A program made the position numbers and the translations under genes. From assembly GCA_039812545.1 (NCBI GenBank), contig JBDIAR010000112.1, forward strand, positions 1 through 11,664: a stretch of DNA of 11,664 nucleotides, given 5' to 3'. Below, piece after piece: positions 1 through 8,319 of this stretch; the stretch's first letter is position 1; the number at the start of each line of letters is the position of its first letter. Source of the stretch: JBDIAR01 sp039812545. Lineage in GTDB: Bacteria; Actinomycetota; Actinomycetes; Actinomycetales; Dermatophilaceae. The notes under the pieces were generated by a model. It saw nothing but the letters and a program-made list of their open reading frames with translations, did no database searches and was not told where the DNA came from.

Positions 1-643
1 CTCGCGAGGCGGCGGCCCTGGCCCGATCCAGCCACACCTGCGCGTCGTGTCGGATGATCGGGCGGCTCTGGATCGAGACGGCGACGGCTTCGAGGGTGTC
101 GGCGACGGCGATGGCGGCCCGCCGAACGGCCGAAACGGTCTTGCGTTGCGAGCGCCGCGGCGGGACGAGCAGGTTCAAGGCGATGCCGACGGCCGCGCCG
201 ATCAGTGTGGTGCCGACTCGCGTCACCCCCGCGACTTCGGGGTTGGTGACCCCCAGGACAAGCATCGCGCTGATCGCCGGCTCGAGCCCCTGCTTGTGCA
301 GATGCAGCAGTTCGGACAAGACGAGCCCCGTCGCGACGGCCACCCCCAGCGACCACCAGGTCAGGCCGACGAACGACGCCACCGTCAACGCCACCAGGAT
401 CCCCGTGACCACCGCACCGACCCGCACGAAGCCCATCGTGATCGTCGAGTAGGTGGACGCCTGGACGACCAAGAGCGCGGTCAGCGGCCCCGTCAGGTCG
501 ACCGCGCCGTCCAAGAAGGGCAGGCTCGCCAGGTATGCCAGCACCGTCGCCACGGTGAGCCGGGTGATCTGTCGGACCGTCGGCCAGGTCCGCCGCGGCA
601 GGTCACGCCAGGACGCCGGTCGATCGGGCCAGATGTAGTGCAT
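1..643 (-). CDS. FUSC / aromatic-acid-exporter family membrane protein (C-terminus beyond window)
   Basis: The minus-strand frame is open from ATG at 643 to the window edge, giving the first 214 residues. After a basic, Trp-containing N-terminus there are about six hydrophobic segments (near residues 28-43, 52-63, 74-93, 98-113, 122-132 and 143-160). A basic turn (PPRRSQRK, 161-168) then leads into a long soluble helix rich in Ala, Val and Arg. This N-terminal membrane block followed by a cytoplasmic helical part is typical of FUSC/ArAE-type putative efflux proteins, which are thought to export aromatic or organic acids; no substrate can be named. The start is uncertain: neither ATG 643 nor the in-frame GTG at 712 has a good ribosome site. 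The gene is divergent from the chelatase-like gene. Family assignment rests on topology and general resemblance. Confidence 0.72.
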   Translation of the reverse strand, partial: MHYIWPDRPASWRDLPRRTWPTVRQITRLTVATVLAYLASLPFLDGAVDLTGPLTALLVVQASTYSTITMGFVRVGAVVTGILVALTVASFVGLTWWSLGVAVATGLVLSELLHLHKQGLEPAISAMLVLGVTNPEVAGVTRVGTTLIGAAVGIALNLLVPPRRSQRKTVSAVRRAAIAVADTLEAVAVSIQSRPIIRHDAQVWLDRARAAASR

Positions 644-906
644 CAGCCGTCGACGCCGCGGGACCGCCTTGAATCGAGACAGCGTGATATTGCCGTCGCT
701 CGGGAAAGTCACCGCACGATCGTGACAAATCCGGCTGTGCGTTGTCTAAGGAACCGCTGGACGATCGGTACCTGACGGCTGGGCGAGCGGATTGGCGACC
801 ATCCACCTTCCGCCCTCCGACATCGCTTCCCGCCGTTCTTGCGCACAGCCGGACACCGCGTTATCGCAGCGGAAACATGACAGCACCCACCGCGAAACAT
901 CGTCGG

Positions 907-976
907 CATACGGTCGTGGGCAAACGACCGTATGCATACGGTCGTCGGCATACGGTCGTCGGCATACGGTCGTCGG
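907..976 (+). repeat. 14-bp tandem repeat array (unit CATACGGTCGTCGG)
   Basis: Three exact head-to-tail copies lie at 935-948, 949-962 and 963-976. A one-mismatch copy (ending GTGGG) lies at 907-920, and an inverted 11-base copy at 924-934. The unit carries the GGCATAC heptamer that is scattered through the rest of the window. The array ends about 60 bases before the start of the chelatase-like gene, in a position suited to an operator or promoter element; that role is inference. Confidence 0.9.
924..945. repeat. 22-bp perfect palindrome inside the tandem array
   Basis: ACGACCGTATG at 924-934 is immediately followed by its exact complement CATACGGTCGT at 935-945, centred on TGCA. It is made by the junction of an inverted repeat unit with the first direct unit. 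Such a two-fold symmetric site would suit a dimeric DNA-binding protein; no specific regulator is suggested. Confidence 0.85.
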
Positions 977-1025
977 AAACGAGGGCGGGTGAGCGGCATG
1001 AACGCCGTCGGGGAAACGGATCGTC

Positions 1026-1030
1026 AGGAG
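1026..1030 (+). promoter_or_regulatory. Ribosome binding site deciding the GTG 1039 start
   Basis: AGGAG is followed by an 8-base spacer and GTG at 1039. This is the only well-placed Shine-Dalgarno sequence in front of the chelatase-like reading frame. It excludes the upstream in-frame ATG candidates at 742 and 877. Confidence 0.75.
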
Positions 1031-1038
1031 GTCGCGGC

Positions 1039-1914
1039 GTGATCATCAGCACCTACCGGGCCGGCCGGGCGGGCACGGCCGGTACGGCCACAACGGTCGC
1101 CGACGACGGGTGCCGGTTGCCGACCGTCGTCCTGTGTGCCCGCGGAGCCACCGATCCAGCGGGGCGACGGCTCTGCGAATCGATCGCCGGCCGGCTGGCG
1201 ATGCGTCGGCCCGAGCTGACCGTCGAGGTCGGCTACATCGACGTGCAAGAGCCGCAGATCGGCGACCTCGTCCGGCACCTGACGGGCGCGCGGCACCGTC
1301 CGGTCGTGGTCGTTCCCCTGCTGCTGTCCTCCGGGCGGCACATCGCGGTGGACATCGCACAGGCCGTGGCGGACAACCCGTTGGCCGTGTCGACCGGCCC
1401 CCTGGGACCGGACCCCATCGTGACCGCAGCCGTCGTGGACCGGCTGGTGGCTGCCGGCGCTCGTTCCGGTGACGGGGTGGTCCTCTCGGTGACCGGCGCG
1501 AGCGACCAACGTGGCCGCGATGACGCCGAAACGGTCGTCGACGCCGTCCGACACCTCTGGGCCGGACCGGTCGTTGCCGCATACGGAGCAGGCGTCGGCG
1601 GCGCCGTGGCCGCCCTGCGCGCCGGCGGGGTTGATCGCGTGGGCATCGCGGCGTATGTCGTCGCAGCCGGCGAGGAGTACTACCGGCTGTGGGCGGCGGG
1701 CGCCGACATCGTCACCAAGCCGCTGGGCGTGGACTCCAAGATCGTGTCCGTCGTCGAGCAGCGCTTCGCGGCCGGGGCGTGGCGATTGGCCAAGCGCGGT
1801 GTTCTCGATCGCCAACACCCCGCCGCCACCGGCATCGCGACGGTGGGCCACCGGCCGGTGCCCCCGCCGGTGTCCGAACCGACCCGGCCACTGGCGACGT
1901 TGGCGCCGGCGTGA
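1039..1914 (+). CDS. Sirohydrochlorin chelatase-like protein (CbiX/SirB family), first metal-site His replaced
   Basis: This 291-residue protein has two CbiX-like halves. The first (about 28-135) has the GHGSRDP-type strand-loop as LCARGATDP, then VVVVPLLLSSGRH (89-101) and VDIA. The second (about 145-260) has VVLSVTGASD, a Gly/Ala-rich strand-helix, and a late IAAYVVAAGEEYY segment matching the family's ATYLLAPG-type strand. The family inserts Fe2+ or Co2+ into sirohydrochlorin (siroheme or cobalamin synthesis), using two His residues. Here the second, H101 in SGRH, is present, but the first is R35. The enzyme may therefore be inactive or altered. No siroheme, nitrite/sulfite reductase or cobalamin gene is adjacent. 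The gene ends 39 bases from the convergent nadE end. Family is confident; activity is not. Confidence 0.8.
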   Translation: MIISTYRAGRAGTAGTATTVADDGCRLPTVVLCARGATDPAGRRLCESIAGRLAMRRPELTVEVGYIDVQEPQIGDLVRHLTGARHRPVVVVPLLLSSGRHIAVDIAQAVADNPLAVSTGPLGPDPIVTAAVVDRLVAAGARSGDGVVLSVTGASDQRGRDDAETVVDAVRHLWAGPVVAAYGAGVGGAVAALRAGGVDRVGIAAYVVAAGEEYYRLWAAGADIVTKPLGVDSKIVSVVEQRFAAGAWRLAKRGVLDRQHPAATGIATVGHRPVPPPVSEPTRPLATLAPA

Positions 1915-1953
1915 GTTCCGCGGCCGGTTCCGCGGGTTCCTCGCGGTATCCGG

Positions 1954-4011
<2,058 letters not shown>

Positions 4012-4015
4012 TCGT

Positions 4016-4020
4016 CCTCC
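4016..4020 (-). promoter_or_regulatory. Ribosome binding site deciding the nadE TTG start
   Basis: On the minus strand GGAGG is followed by ACGA and then TTG at 4011. The 4-base spacer is short, but the start is independently supported by the conserved MNFYSAY N-terminus. Confidence 0.7.
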
Positions 4021-4040
4021 CGCCGTGGCGCCTGGTCCCG

Positions 4041-4046
4041 ATCGTA
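4041..4046 (-). promoter_or_regulatory. Candidate -10 hexamer for nadE (TACGAT)
   Basis: TACGAT fits the actinobacterial TANNNT -10 pattern and would place the transcript start about 23 bases before the TTG codon. No convincing -35 was found about 17 bases further upstream, so this is tentative. Confidence 0.3.
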
Positions 4047-4090
4047 TCCTCGCCCGCGCCGGGGACCGCGGCCTTCGGGACGGGGTCGAC

Positions 4091-4114
4091 AAAATCGCCC
4101 GATCGGGCGATTTT
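4091..4114. repeat. Perfect 24-bp palindrome, copy 1 of a 16-bp dyad
   Basis: The 16-base core TCGCCCGATCGGGCGA (4095-4110) is extended by AAAA on the left and TTTT on the right, giving perfect symmetry over 24 bases. It lies 80 bases upstream of the nadE start. The location between two divergent start sites favours an operator over a terminator. Confidence 0.85.
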
Positions 4115-4146
4115 GGAGGGTCCGGCCGGGGTTGCGGACCCGGGAA

Positions 4147-4162
4147 TCGCCCGATCGGGCGA
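4147..4162. repeat. 16-bp palindrome, copy 2
   Basis: An exact second copy of TCGCCCGATCGGGCGA, beginning 52 bases after the first core, which is close to five helical turns. The AT flanks are kept on the left (AA) but lose symmetry on the right (AA rather than TT), so the conserved element is the 16-base core. Confidence 0.85.
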
Positions 4163-4216
4163 AATTGTGGGTCGGGAGGGTGGGCGGGGTTGCGACCGAT
4201 CCAGGTGGGCGGCGGA

Positions 4217-4240
4217 CGCCGGGCTCCATCGAGCCCGGCG
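4217..4240. other. Intergenic GC-rich hairpin
   Basis: CGCCGGGCTC (4217-4226) and GAGCCCGGCG (4231-4240) form a perfect 10-bp stem with a CATC loop. No T-run follows on either strand, and neither flanking gene ends here, so it is unlikely to be an ordinary terminator. It lies between the twin palindromes and the first CRP-like site. Confidence 0.6.
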
Positions 4241-4314
4241 CCGCATGTCCAACCTGCGGTCATCCCGTCCGAAAATGGGCCCGGTTCGGGGTTCGGAGGC
4301 CGTCGAGCGCCCGG

Positions 4315-4330
4315 TGTGACAGATCGCACA
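4315..4330. promoter_or_regulatory. CRP/GlxR-family operator, site 1
   Basis: TGTGACAGATCGCACA matches the symmetric consensus TGTGA-N6-TCACA at nine of ten positions. Cyclic-AMP receptor family regulators (GlxR/Crp in actinobacteria) bind this sequence. It lies 357 bases upstream of nifJ, so it may serve a distant promoter or act together with site 2. Confidence 0.55.
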
Positions 4331-4465
4331 GCGCCCTCCAAATATCCGGACAAACCAGGTCATAAACGGGCATGGGACCACTATCTACCAGCGGGTAACC
4401 CGCCCCCGGCGCGCCCAGACTCCCCAACGCCTGCTGGGGACCCGCCGGATCATGGGATTAATCAC

Positions 4466-4481
4466 TGTGCGGGGGGTCACA
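4466..4481. promoter_or_regulatory. CRP/GlxR-family operator, site 2
   Basis: TGTGCGGGGGGTCACA also matches TGTGA-N6-TCACA at nine of ten positions. It lies 206 bases before nifJ. Two such sites in one gap upstream of a central-carbon enzyme support control by a CRP-type regulator; direction of control cannot be told without the promoter. Confidence 0.55.
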
Positions 4482-4686
4482 ATCAGGCGTCGGCACGGCA
4501 GACTGACACCGACGTGTTACCGCCCCTCGCCTCAACGTGAACCCGAGAGCACCGCTCACGGGGCCATCGACGAGCCCGGGACGGCATACGACGAAGCAGC
4601 CCCAACCCGAACCGAACGCAATTCGACGACGAACCCGTACGGAACTGCATACACCCCGCTAAACGAGCGGCCGCTGGAGGACGCAC

Positions 4687-7600
4687 ATGGAAACCAAGTG
4701 GGCGACACTTGACGGCAACGAGGCAGCAGCGCGCGTCGCGCATGCCCTCAGCGAAGTCATCGCCATCTATCCGATCACCCCATCCTCCGCGATGGGCGAA
4801 CTGGCCGACGCATGGAGCGCCGTCGGTCGTCAGAACATCTGGGGCTGCGTGCCCGAGGTCATCGAGATGCAGTCCGAGGGCGGCGCGGCCGGTGCTCTGC
4901 ACGGCGCCGTGACCAAGGGCACGCTCGGGACGACCTTCACGGCATCCCAGGGTCTGCTGCTGATGCTGCCGAACATGTACAAGATCGCCGGCGAGTTGAC
5001 CCCCTGTGTCATCCACGTGGCGGCCCGTACCCTGGCGACCCACGCCCTGTCGATCTTCGGCGACCACAGCGACGTGATGAGCGCCCGGATGACCGGCTTC
5101 GCCATGTTGTGTTCGAGCGACGTGCAGGAGGCGCAGGACTTCGCGCTCATCTCGCACGCCGCGACGCTGCGCTCGCGGATCCCGTTCATGCACTTCTTCG
5201 ACGGGTTCCGGACCTCGCACGAGGTCAACAAGATCAACCTGGTCTCCGACGAGCAGATGCGCTCGCTGATCCGCGAAGAGGACGTCCTGGCCCACCGGTC
5301 CCGCGGCCTGACCCCCGACGCGCCCGTGCTGCGCGGCGCCGCCCAGAACCCGGACACCTTCTTCCAGGCCCGGGAGGCGTGCAACCAGTTCTACTCGGCC
5401 GTGCCCGCCATCGTGCAGGAGGTCATGGACGAGTTCGCCGAGAAGATCGGCCGGAAGTACTCCCTCGTCGAGTATGCCGGTGCCCCCGACGCCGACCGCG
5501 TGGTCGTCATGATGGGCTCGGGTGTCGGCGCGATGCAGGAGACCGTCGAAGAGCTCAACCGCCGCGGCGAGAAGGTCGGCATCCTCACGATCCGCCTGTA
5601 CCGGCCGTTCCCGGCGGAGCAGATCATCGCCGCGCTGCCCGCGACGGTGAAGACGATCGCCGTTTTGGACCGGACCAAGGAGCCGGGCGCCCCGGCCGAG
5701 CCGCTGCACCTGGACATGATGACCGCCGTCGCCGAACTCGGCGGGGCCCACTTCGAGTCCACCCCCCGCCTGATCGGCGGCCGGTACGGCCTGTCGAGCA
5801 AGGAGTTCACCCCGCAGATGGCCAAGGCCGTCCTCGACGAGGCCGCCAAGGCCGACGCGAAACCGCGCTTCACCGTGGGCATCGTCGACGACGTGACGCA
5901 CCTGTCCCTCGACGTCGACCCCGACTTCAAGGTGCCGGTCGACGGCGTCACCGCGGTGTTCTACGGCCTGGGCGCCGACGGCACGGTCGGTGCGAACAAG
6001 AACAGCGTCAAGATCATCGGCGAGGAGGACAACGAGTACGCCCAGGGCTACTTCGTCTACGACTCCCGCAAGTCAGGCGCATCCACGGTCTCGCACCTGC
6101 GGTTCGGCAAGACCCCGATCCGCTCGACGTACCTGGTCCAAGAGGCCGACTTCGTGGCCATCCACCACTTCGACCTGATGAACACGATGCCGACCATCGA
6201 CATCGCCAAGCCGGGTGCCACGCTCCTGCTCAATGCCCCGTGGCCGGCCGCCGAGGTGTGGGACCACATGCCGGCCGAAGTGCAGCAGCAGATCATCGAC
6301 AAGGGTCTGCAGGTGTACACCATCGACGCGACCACCGTGGCCAAGGAAGCGGGCCTGGGCAAGCGGATCAACACCGTCATGCAGCCGTGCTTCTTCTACC
6401 TCTCCGGTGTCGTCCCGCAGGACGAGGCGATCCCGAAGATCAAGAAGTCGGTGGAGTACACCTACGGCAAGCGCGGTCGCATCGTCGTCGAGCGCAACTT
6501 CAAGGCCATCGACGCCGCCGTCGCCGCCCTGCAGAAGATGGAGATCCCCGCCTCGGTCACCAGCACCGAGCACCGTATGCCGCCCATGCCCGAGGCCGCT
6601 CCCGACTTCGTCAAGCGGGTCACCGCCGCGATGCTGCGTGGCGAGGGCGACCTGCTGCCGGTCTCGGCGCTGCCGATCGACGGCACCTGGCCGACCGGCA
6701 CGAGCAAGTGGGAGAAGCGCTCGATCGCCGAGGAGATCCCGATCTGGGACCCCAGCATCTGCATCGACTGTGGCAAGTGCGCGATCACCTGTCCGCATGC
6801 GGCGATCCGGATCAAGATCTTCCCCGAGTCCGAGCTCGAGGGAGCGCCGGCCAGCCTGCAGTCCAAGAAGTACAACGACCGCAACCTCAAGGACCACCGC
6901 CTCATCGTCCAGGTCGCCCCGGACGACTGCACCGGGTGTGGGGTCTGCGTCGACGTGTGCCCGGCCAAGTCCAAGACCGAGGTCAAGCACAAGTCGATCA
7001 ACATGGAGGCGGCTCGCGACCACAAGCCGGTCGAGCGGGAGAACTACGACTTCTTCCTCGGTATCCCGGAGGTCGGCCGTACCGACGTCCGCCACGACCA
7101 GGTCAAGGGTGTCGCGCAGCTCCAGCCGCTGTTCGAGTACTCGCTGGCCTGCTCCGGCTGTGGTGAGACGCCGTACGTCAAGACGCTGACCCAGCTCTTC
7201 GGCGACCGGATGGTCATCGCCAACGCCACCGGCTGCTCCTCGATCTACGGCGGCAACCTGCCGACCGCGCCGTACACGACGGACGCCCACGGCCGCGGTC
7301 CCGCGTGGAGCAACTCGCTCTTCGAGGACAACGCCGAGTTCGGGCTGGGTATGCGGTTGGCCTGGGAGAACCAGAACGCCGAGGCCAAGCGGTACCTCAC
7401 GCAGCTGCGCGACCAGGTGGGCGCCGAGCTCGCCGACGCGTTGCTCGCCTCCGACCAGACCACCGAGGAGGGCATCGCCGCTCAGCGGGCCCGGGTCGAG
7501 GAACTCAAGGCGGCCCTGGAGGGCATGGCGCCCTCGCAACCGCGCGACGCCCTGCTGAGCCTGGCCGACGAACTCGTCGACAAGTCGGTGTGGATCCTCG

Positions 7601-8319
7601 GCGGTGACGGCTGGGCCTACGACATCGGCTACGGCGGCCTGGACCACGTCCTGGCCAGCGGACGGAACATCAACGTCCTCGTCATGGACACCGAGGTGTA
7701 CTCGAACACCGGTGGACAGGCCTCCAAGGCCACCCCGCGGGCCGCCTCGGCCAAGTTCGCGGCCTCCGGCAAGTCCGGGCCGAAGAAGGACCTCGGGATG
7801 ATCGCCCAGGCATACGGCAATGTGTATGTCGCCACCCTCGCGATCGGCGCGAACCAGCAGCAGACGGTCCGCGCGATGCTCGAGGCGCAGGCCTGGGAGG
7901 GTCCGTCCATCCTGATCGCCTACTCGACGTGCATCGCGCACGGCATCGACATGGCGACGTCCATGACGCACCAGGAGTCCGCGGTGTCGTCCGGGTACTG
8001 GCCGCTGTACCGGTTCCGCCCGAGCGACGAGGAGCACGGCCGCCCGTTCCACCTGGACTCCAAGGCCCCCACCACCAGGGTCAAGGACTTCATGATGGAG
8101 GAGACCCGGTTCGCGATGTTGACCCGGGCCAACCCGGAACGCGCCAACATGCTGATGGAACTCGCGCAGCAGGACGCGGACGAGAAGTGGCGCTACTACA
8201 GCCAGGTCGCCGGGATCGAGCGGGTCCTGCCGTCGGACAATGTCGGCATACCCGTCCCCGAAATCGGACCCGGTGAGAACCCCAGCATGGACGACAAGCC
8301 CGAGGAGGGACAGAAGTGA
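4687..8319 (+). CDS. nifJ: Pyruvate:ferredoxin (flavodoxin) oxidoreductase
   Basis: Oxidises pyruvate with CoA to acetyl-CoA and CO2, passing electrons through three [4Fe-4S] clusters to ferredoxin or flavodoxin; cytosolic. The 1210 residues match the single-chain homodimeric type. In order: pyruvate/TPP domain with YPITPSS (T31), E64 and R114, the same numbers as in Desulfovibrio africanus; transketolase C-like domain (about 250-370); gamma domain (about 410-620); two-cluster ferredoxin domain with C692/C695/C698/C702 and C748/C751/C754/C758; TPP domain with GDGWAYDIG (D974) and VYSNTGGQ (N1007). Proximal-cluster ligands C822, C825, C850 and C1082 are all present, so it looks functional. The C-terminus is a short acidic tail, apparently without the D. 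africanus oxygen-protecting extension. GGAGG stands 6 bases before ATG. It overlaps the next gene by 4 bases. Confidence 0.97.
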   Translation: METKWATLDGNEAAARVAHALSEVIAIYPITPSSAMGELADAWSAVGRQNIWGCVPEVIEMQSEGGAAGALHGAVTKGTLGTTFTASQGLLLMLPNMYKIAGELTPCVIHVAARTLATHALSIFGDHSDVMSARMTGFAMLCSSDVQEAQDFALISHAATLRSRIPFMHFFDGFRTSHEVNKINLVSDEQMRSLIREEDVLAHRSRGLTPDAPVLRGAAQNPDTFFQAREACNQFYSAVPAIVQEVMDEFAEKIGRKYSLVEYAGAPDADRVVVMMGSGVGAMQETVEELNRRGEKVGILTIRLYRPFPAEQIIAALPATVKTIAVLDRTKEPGAPAEPLHLDMMTAVAELGGAHFESTPRLIGGRYGLSSKEFTPQMAKAVLDEAAKADAKPRFTVGIVDDVTHLSLDVDPDFKVPVDGVTAVFYGLGADGTVGANKNSVKIIGEEDNEYAQGYFVYDSRKSGASTVSHLRFGKTPIRSTYLVQEADFVAIHHFDLMNTMPTIDIAKPGATLLLNAPWPAAEVWDHMPAEVQQQIIDKGLQVYTIDATTVAKEAGLGKRINTVMQPCFFYLSGVVPQDEAIPKIKKSVEYTYGKRGRIVVERNFKAIDAAVAALQKMEIPASVTSTEHRMPPMPEAAPDFVKRVTAAMLRGEGDLLPVSALPIDGTWPTGTSKWEKRSIAEEIPIWDPSICIDCGKCAITCPHAAIRIKIFPESELEGAPASLQSKKYNDRNLKDHRLIVQVAPDDCTGCGVCVDVCPAKSKTEVKHKSINMEAARDHKPVERENYDFFLGIPEVGRTDVRHDQVKGVAQLQPLFEYSLACSGCGETPYVKTLTQLFGDRMVIANATGCSSIYGGNLPTAPYTTDAHGRGPAWSNSLFEDNAEFGLGMRLAWENQNAEAKRYLTQLRDQVGAELADALLASDQTTEEGIAAQRARVEELKAALEGMAPSQPRDALLSLADELVDKSVWILGGDGWAYDIGYGGLDHVLASGRNINVLVMDTEVYSNTGGQASKATPRAASAKFAASGKSGPKKDLGMIAQAYGNVYVATLAIGANQQQTVRAMLEAQAWEGPSILIAYSTCIAHGIDMATSMTHQESAVSSGYWPLYRFRPSDEEHGRPFHLDSKAPTTRVKDFMMEETRFAMLTRANPERANMLMELAQQDADEKWRYYSQVAGIERVLPSDNVGIPVPEIGPGENPSMDDKPEEGQK

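Larger units (their letters stand above)
644..1038. other. Divergent intergenic region with tandem array
   Basis: These 395 bases separate two divergent genes. An open frame runs through on the plus strand from 742, but its residues are Arg-rich and repetitive and reflect the 14-bp DNA repeat, so I do not call it coding. A weak inverted pair GTCAC (708-712) / GTGAC (722-726) lies near the exporter start. The main content is the repeat array at 907-976. No cobalamin riboswitch elements were recognised. Confidence 0.6.
4012..4686. other. Divergent nadE / nifJ regulatory region
   Basis: This 675-base stretch has no convincing gene. The nadE-proximal part holds two copies of a 16-bp palindrome and a GC hairpin. 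The nifJ-proximal part holds two CRP/GlxR-like sites, a small GCGGG-TAA-CCCGC hairpin (4391-4403), and a TCCCCA/TGGGGA inverted pair (4421-4426, 4435-4440). GGCATAC occurs at 4582. Open frames that cross it are low-complexity shadows. The length suggests that nifJ has a long leader or multi-site control. Confidence 0.6.

Noticed and set aside
47..775. Plus-strand open frames over the exporter gene
   Set aside because: They are antisense shadows; the minus-strand frame encodes clear membrane segments, while these give Arg/Asp-rich low-complexity protein.
907..976. CRISPR array
   Set aside because: The 14-bp units abut with no spacers and no cas gene is present.
742..1038. In-frame upstream extension of the chelatase-like gene (ATG 742 or 877)
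   Set aside because: The extra residues are Arg/Gly/His-rich translation of the 14-bp array, with no family similarity, and only GTG 1039 has a well-spaced AGGAG.
644..1038. Cobalamin or other riboswitch before the chelatase-like gene
   Set aside because: No B12-box-like conserved block or supporting helices could be recognised.
4217..4240. Rho-independent terminator
   Set aside because: Strong stem but no T-run, and it lies upstream of both divergent genes.
4012..4365. N-terminal extension of nadE to about 799 residues
   Set aside because: The frame is open but Pro/Arg-rich; the conserved MNFYSAY start with GGAGG at the TTG codon fits homologues.
4025..4540. Candidate small genes in the nadE-nifJ gap (also 4452-4712)
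   Set aside because: Low-complexity translation of the palindromes and GC-rich DNA; the second runs into nifJ in another frame; no ribosome site or domain.
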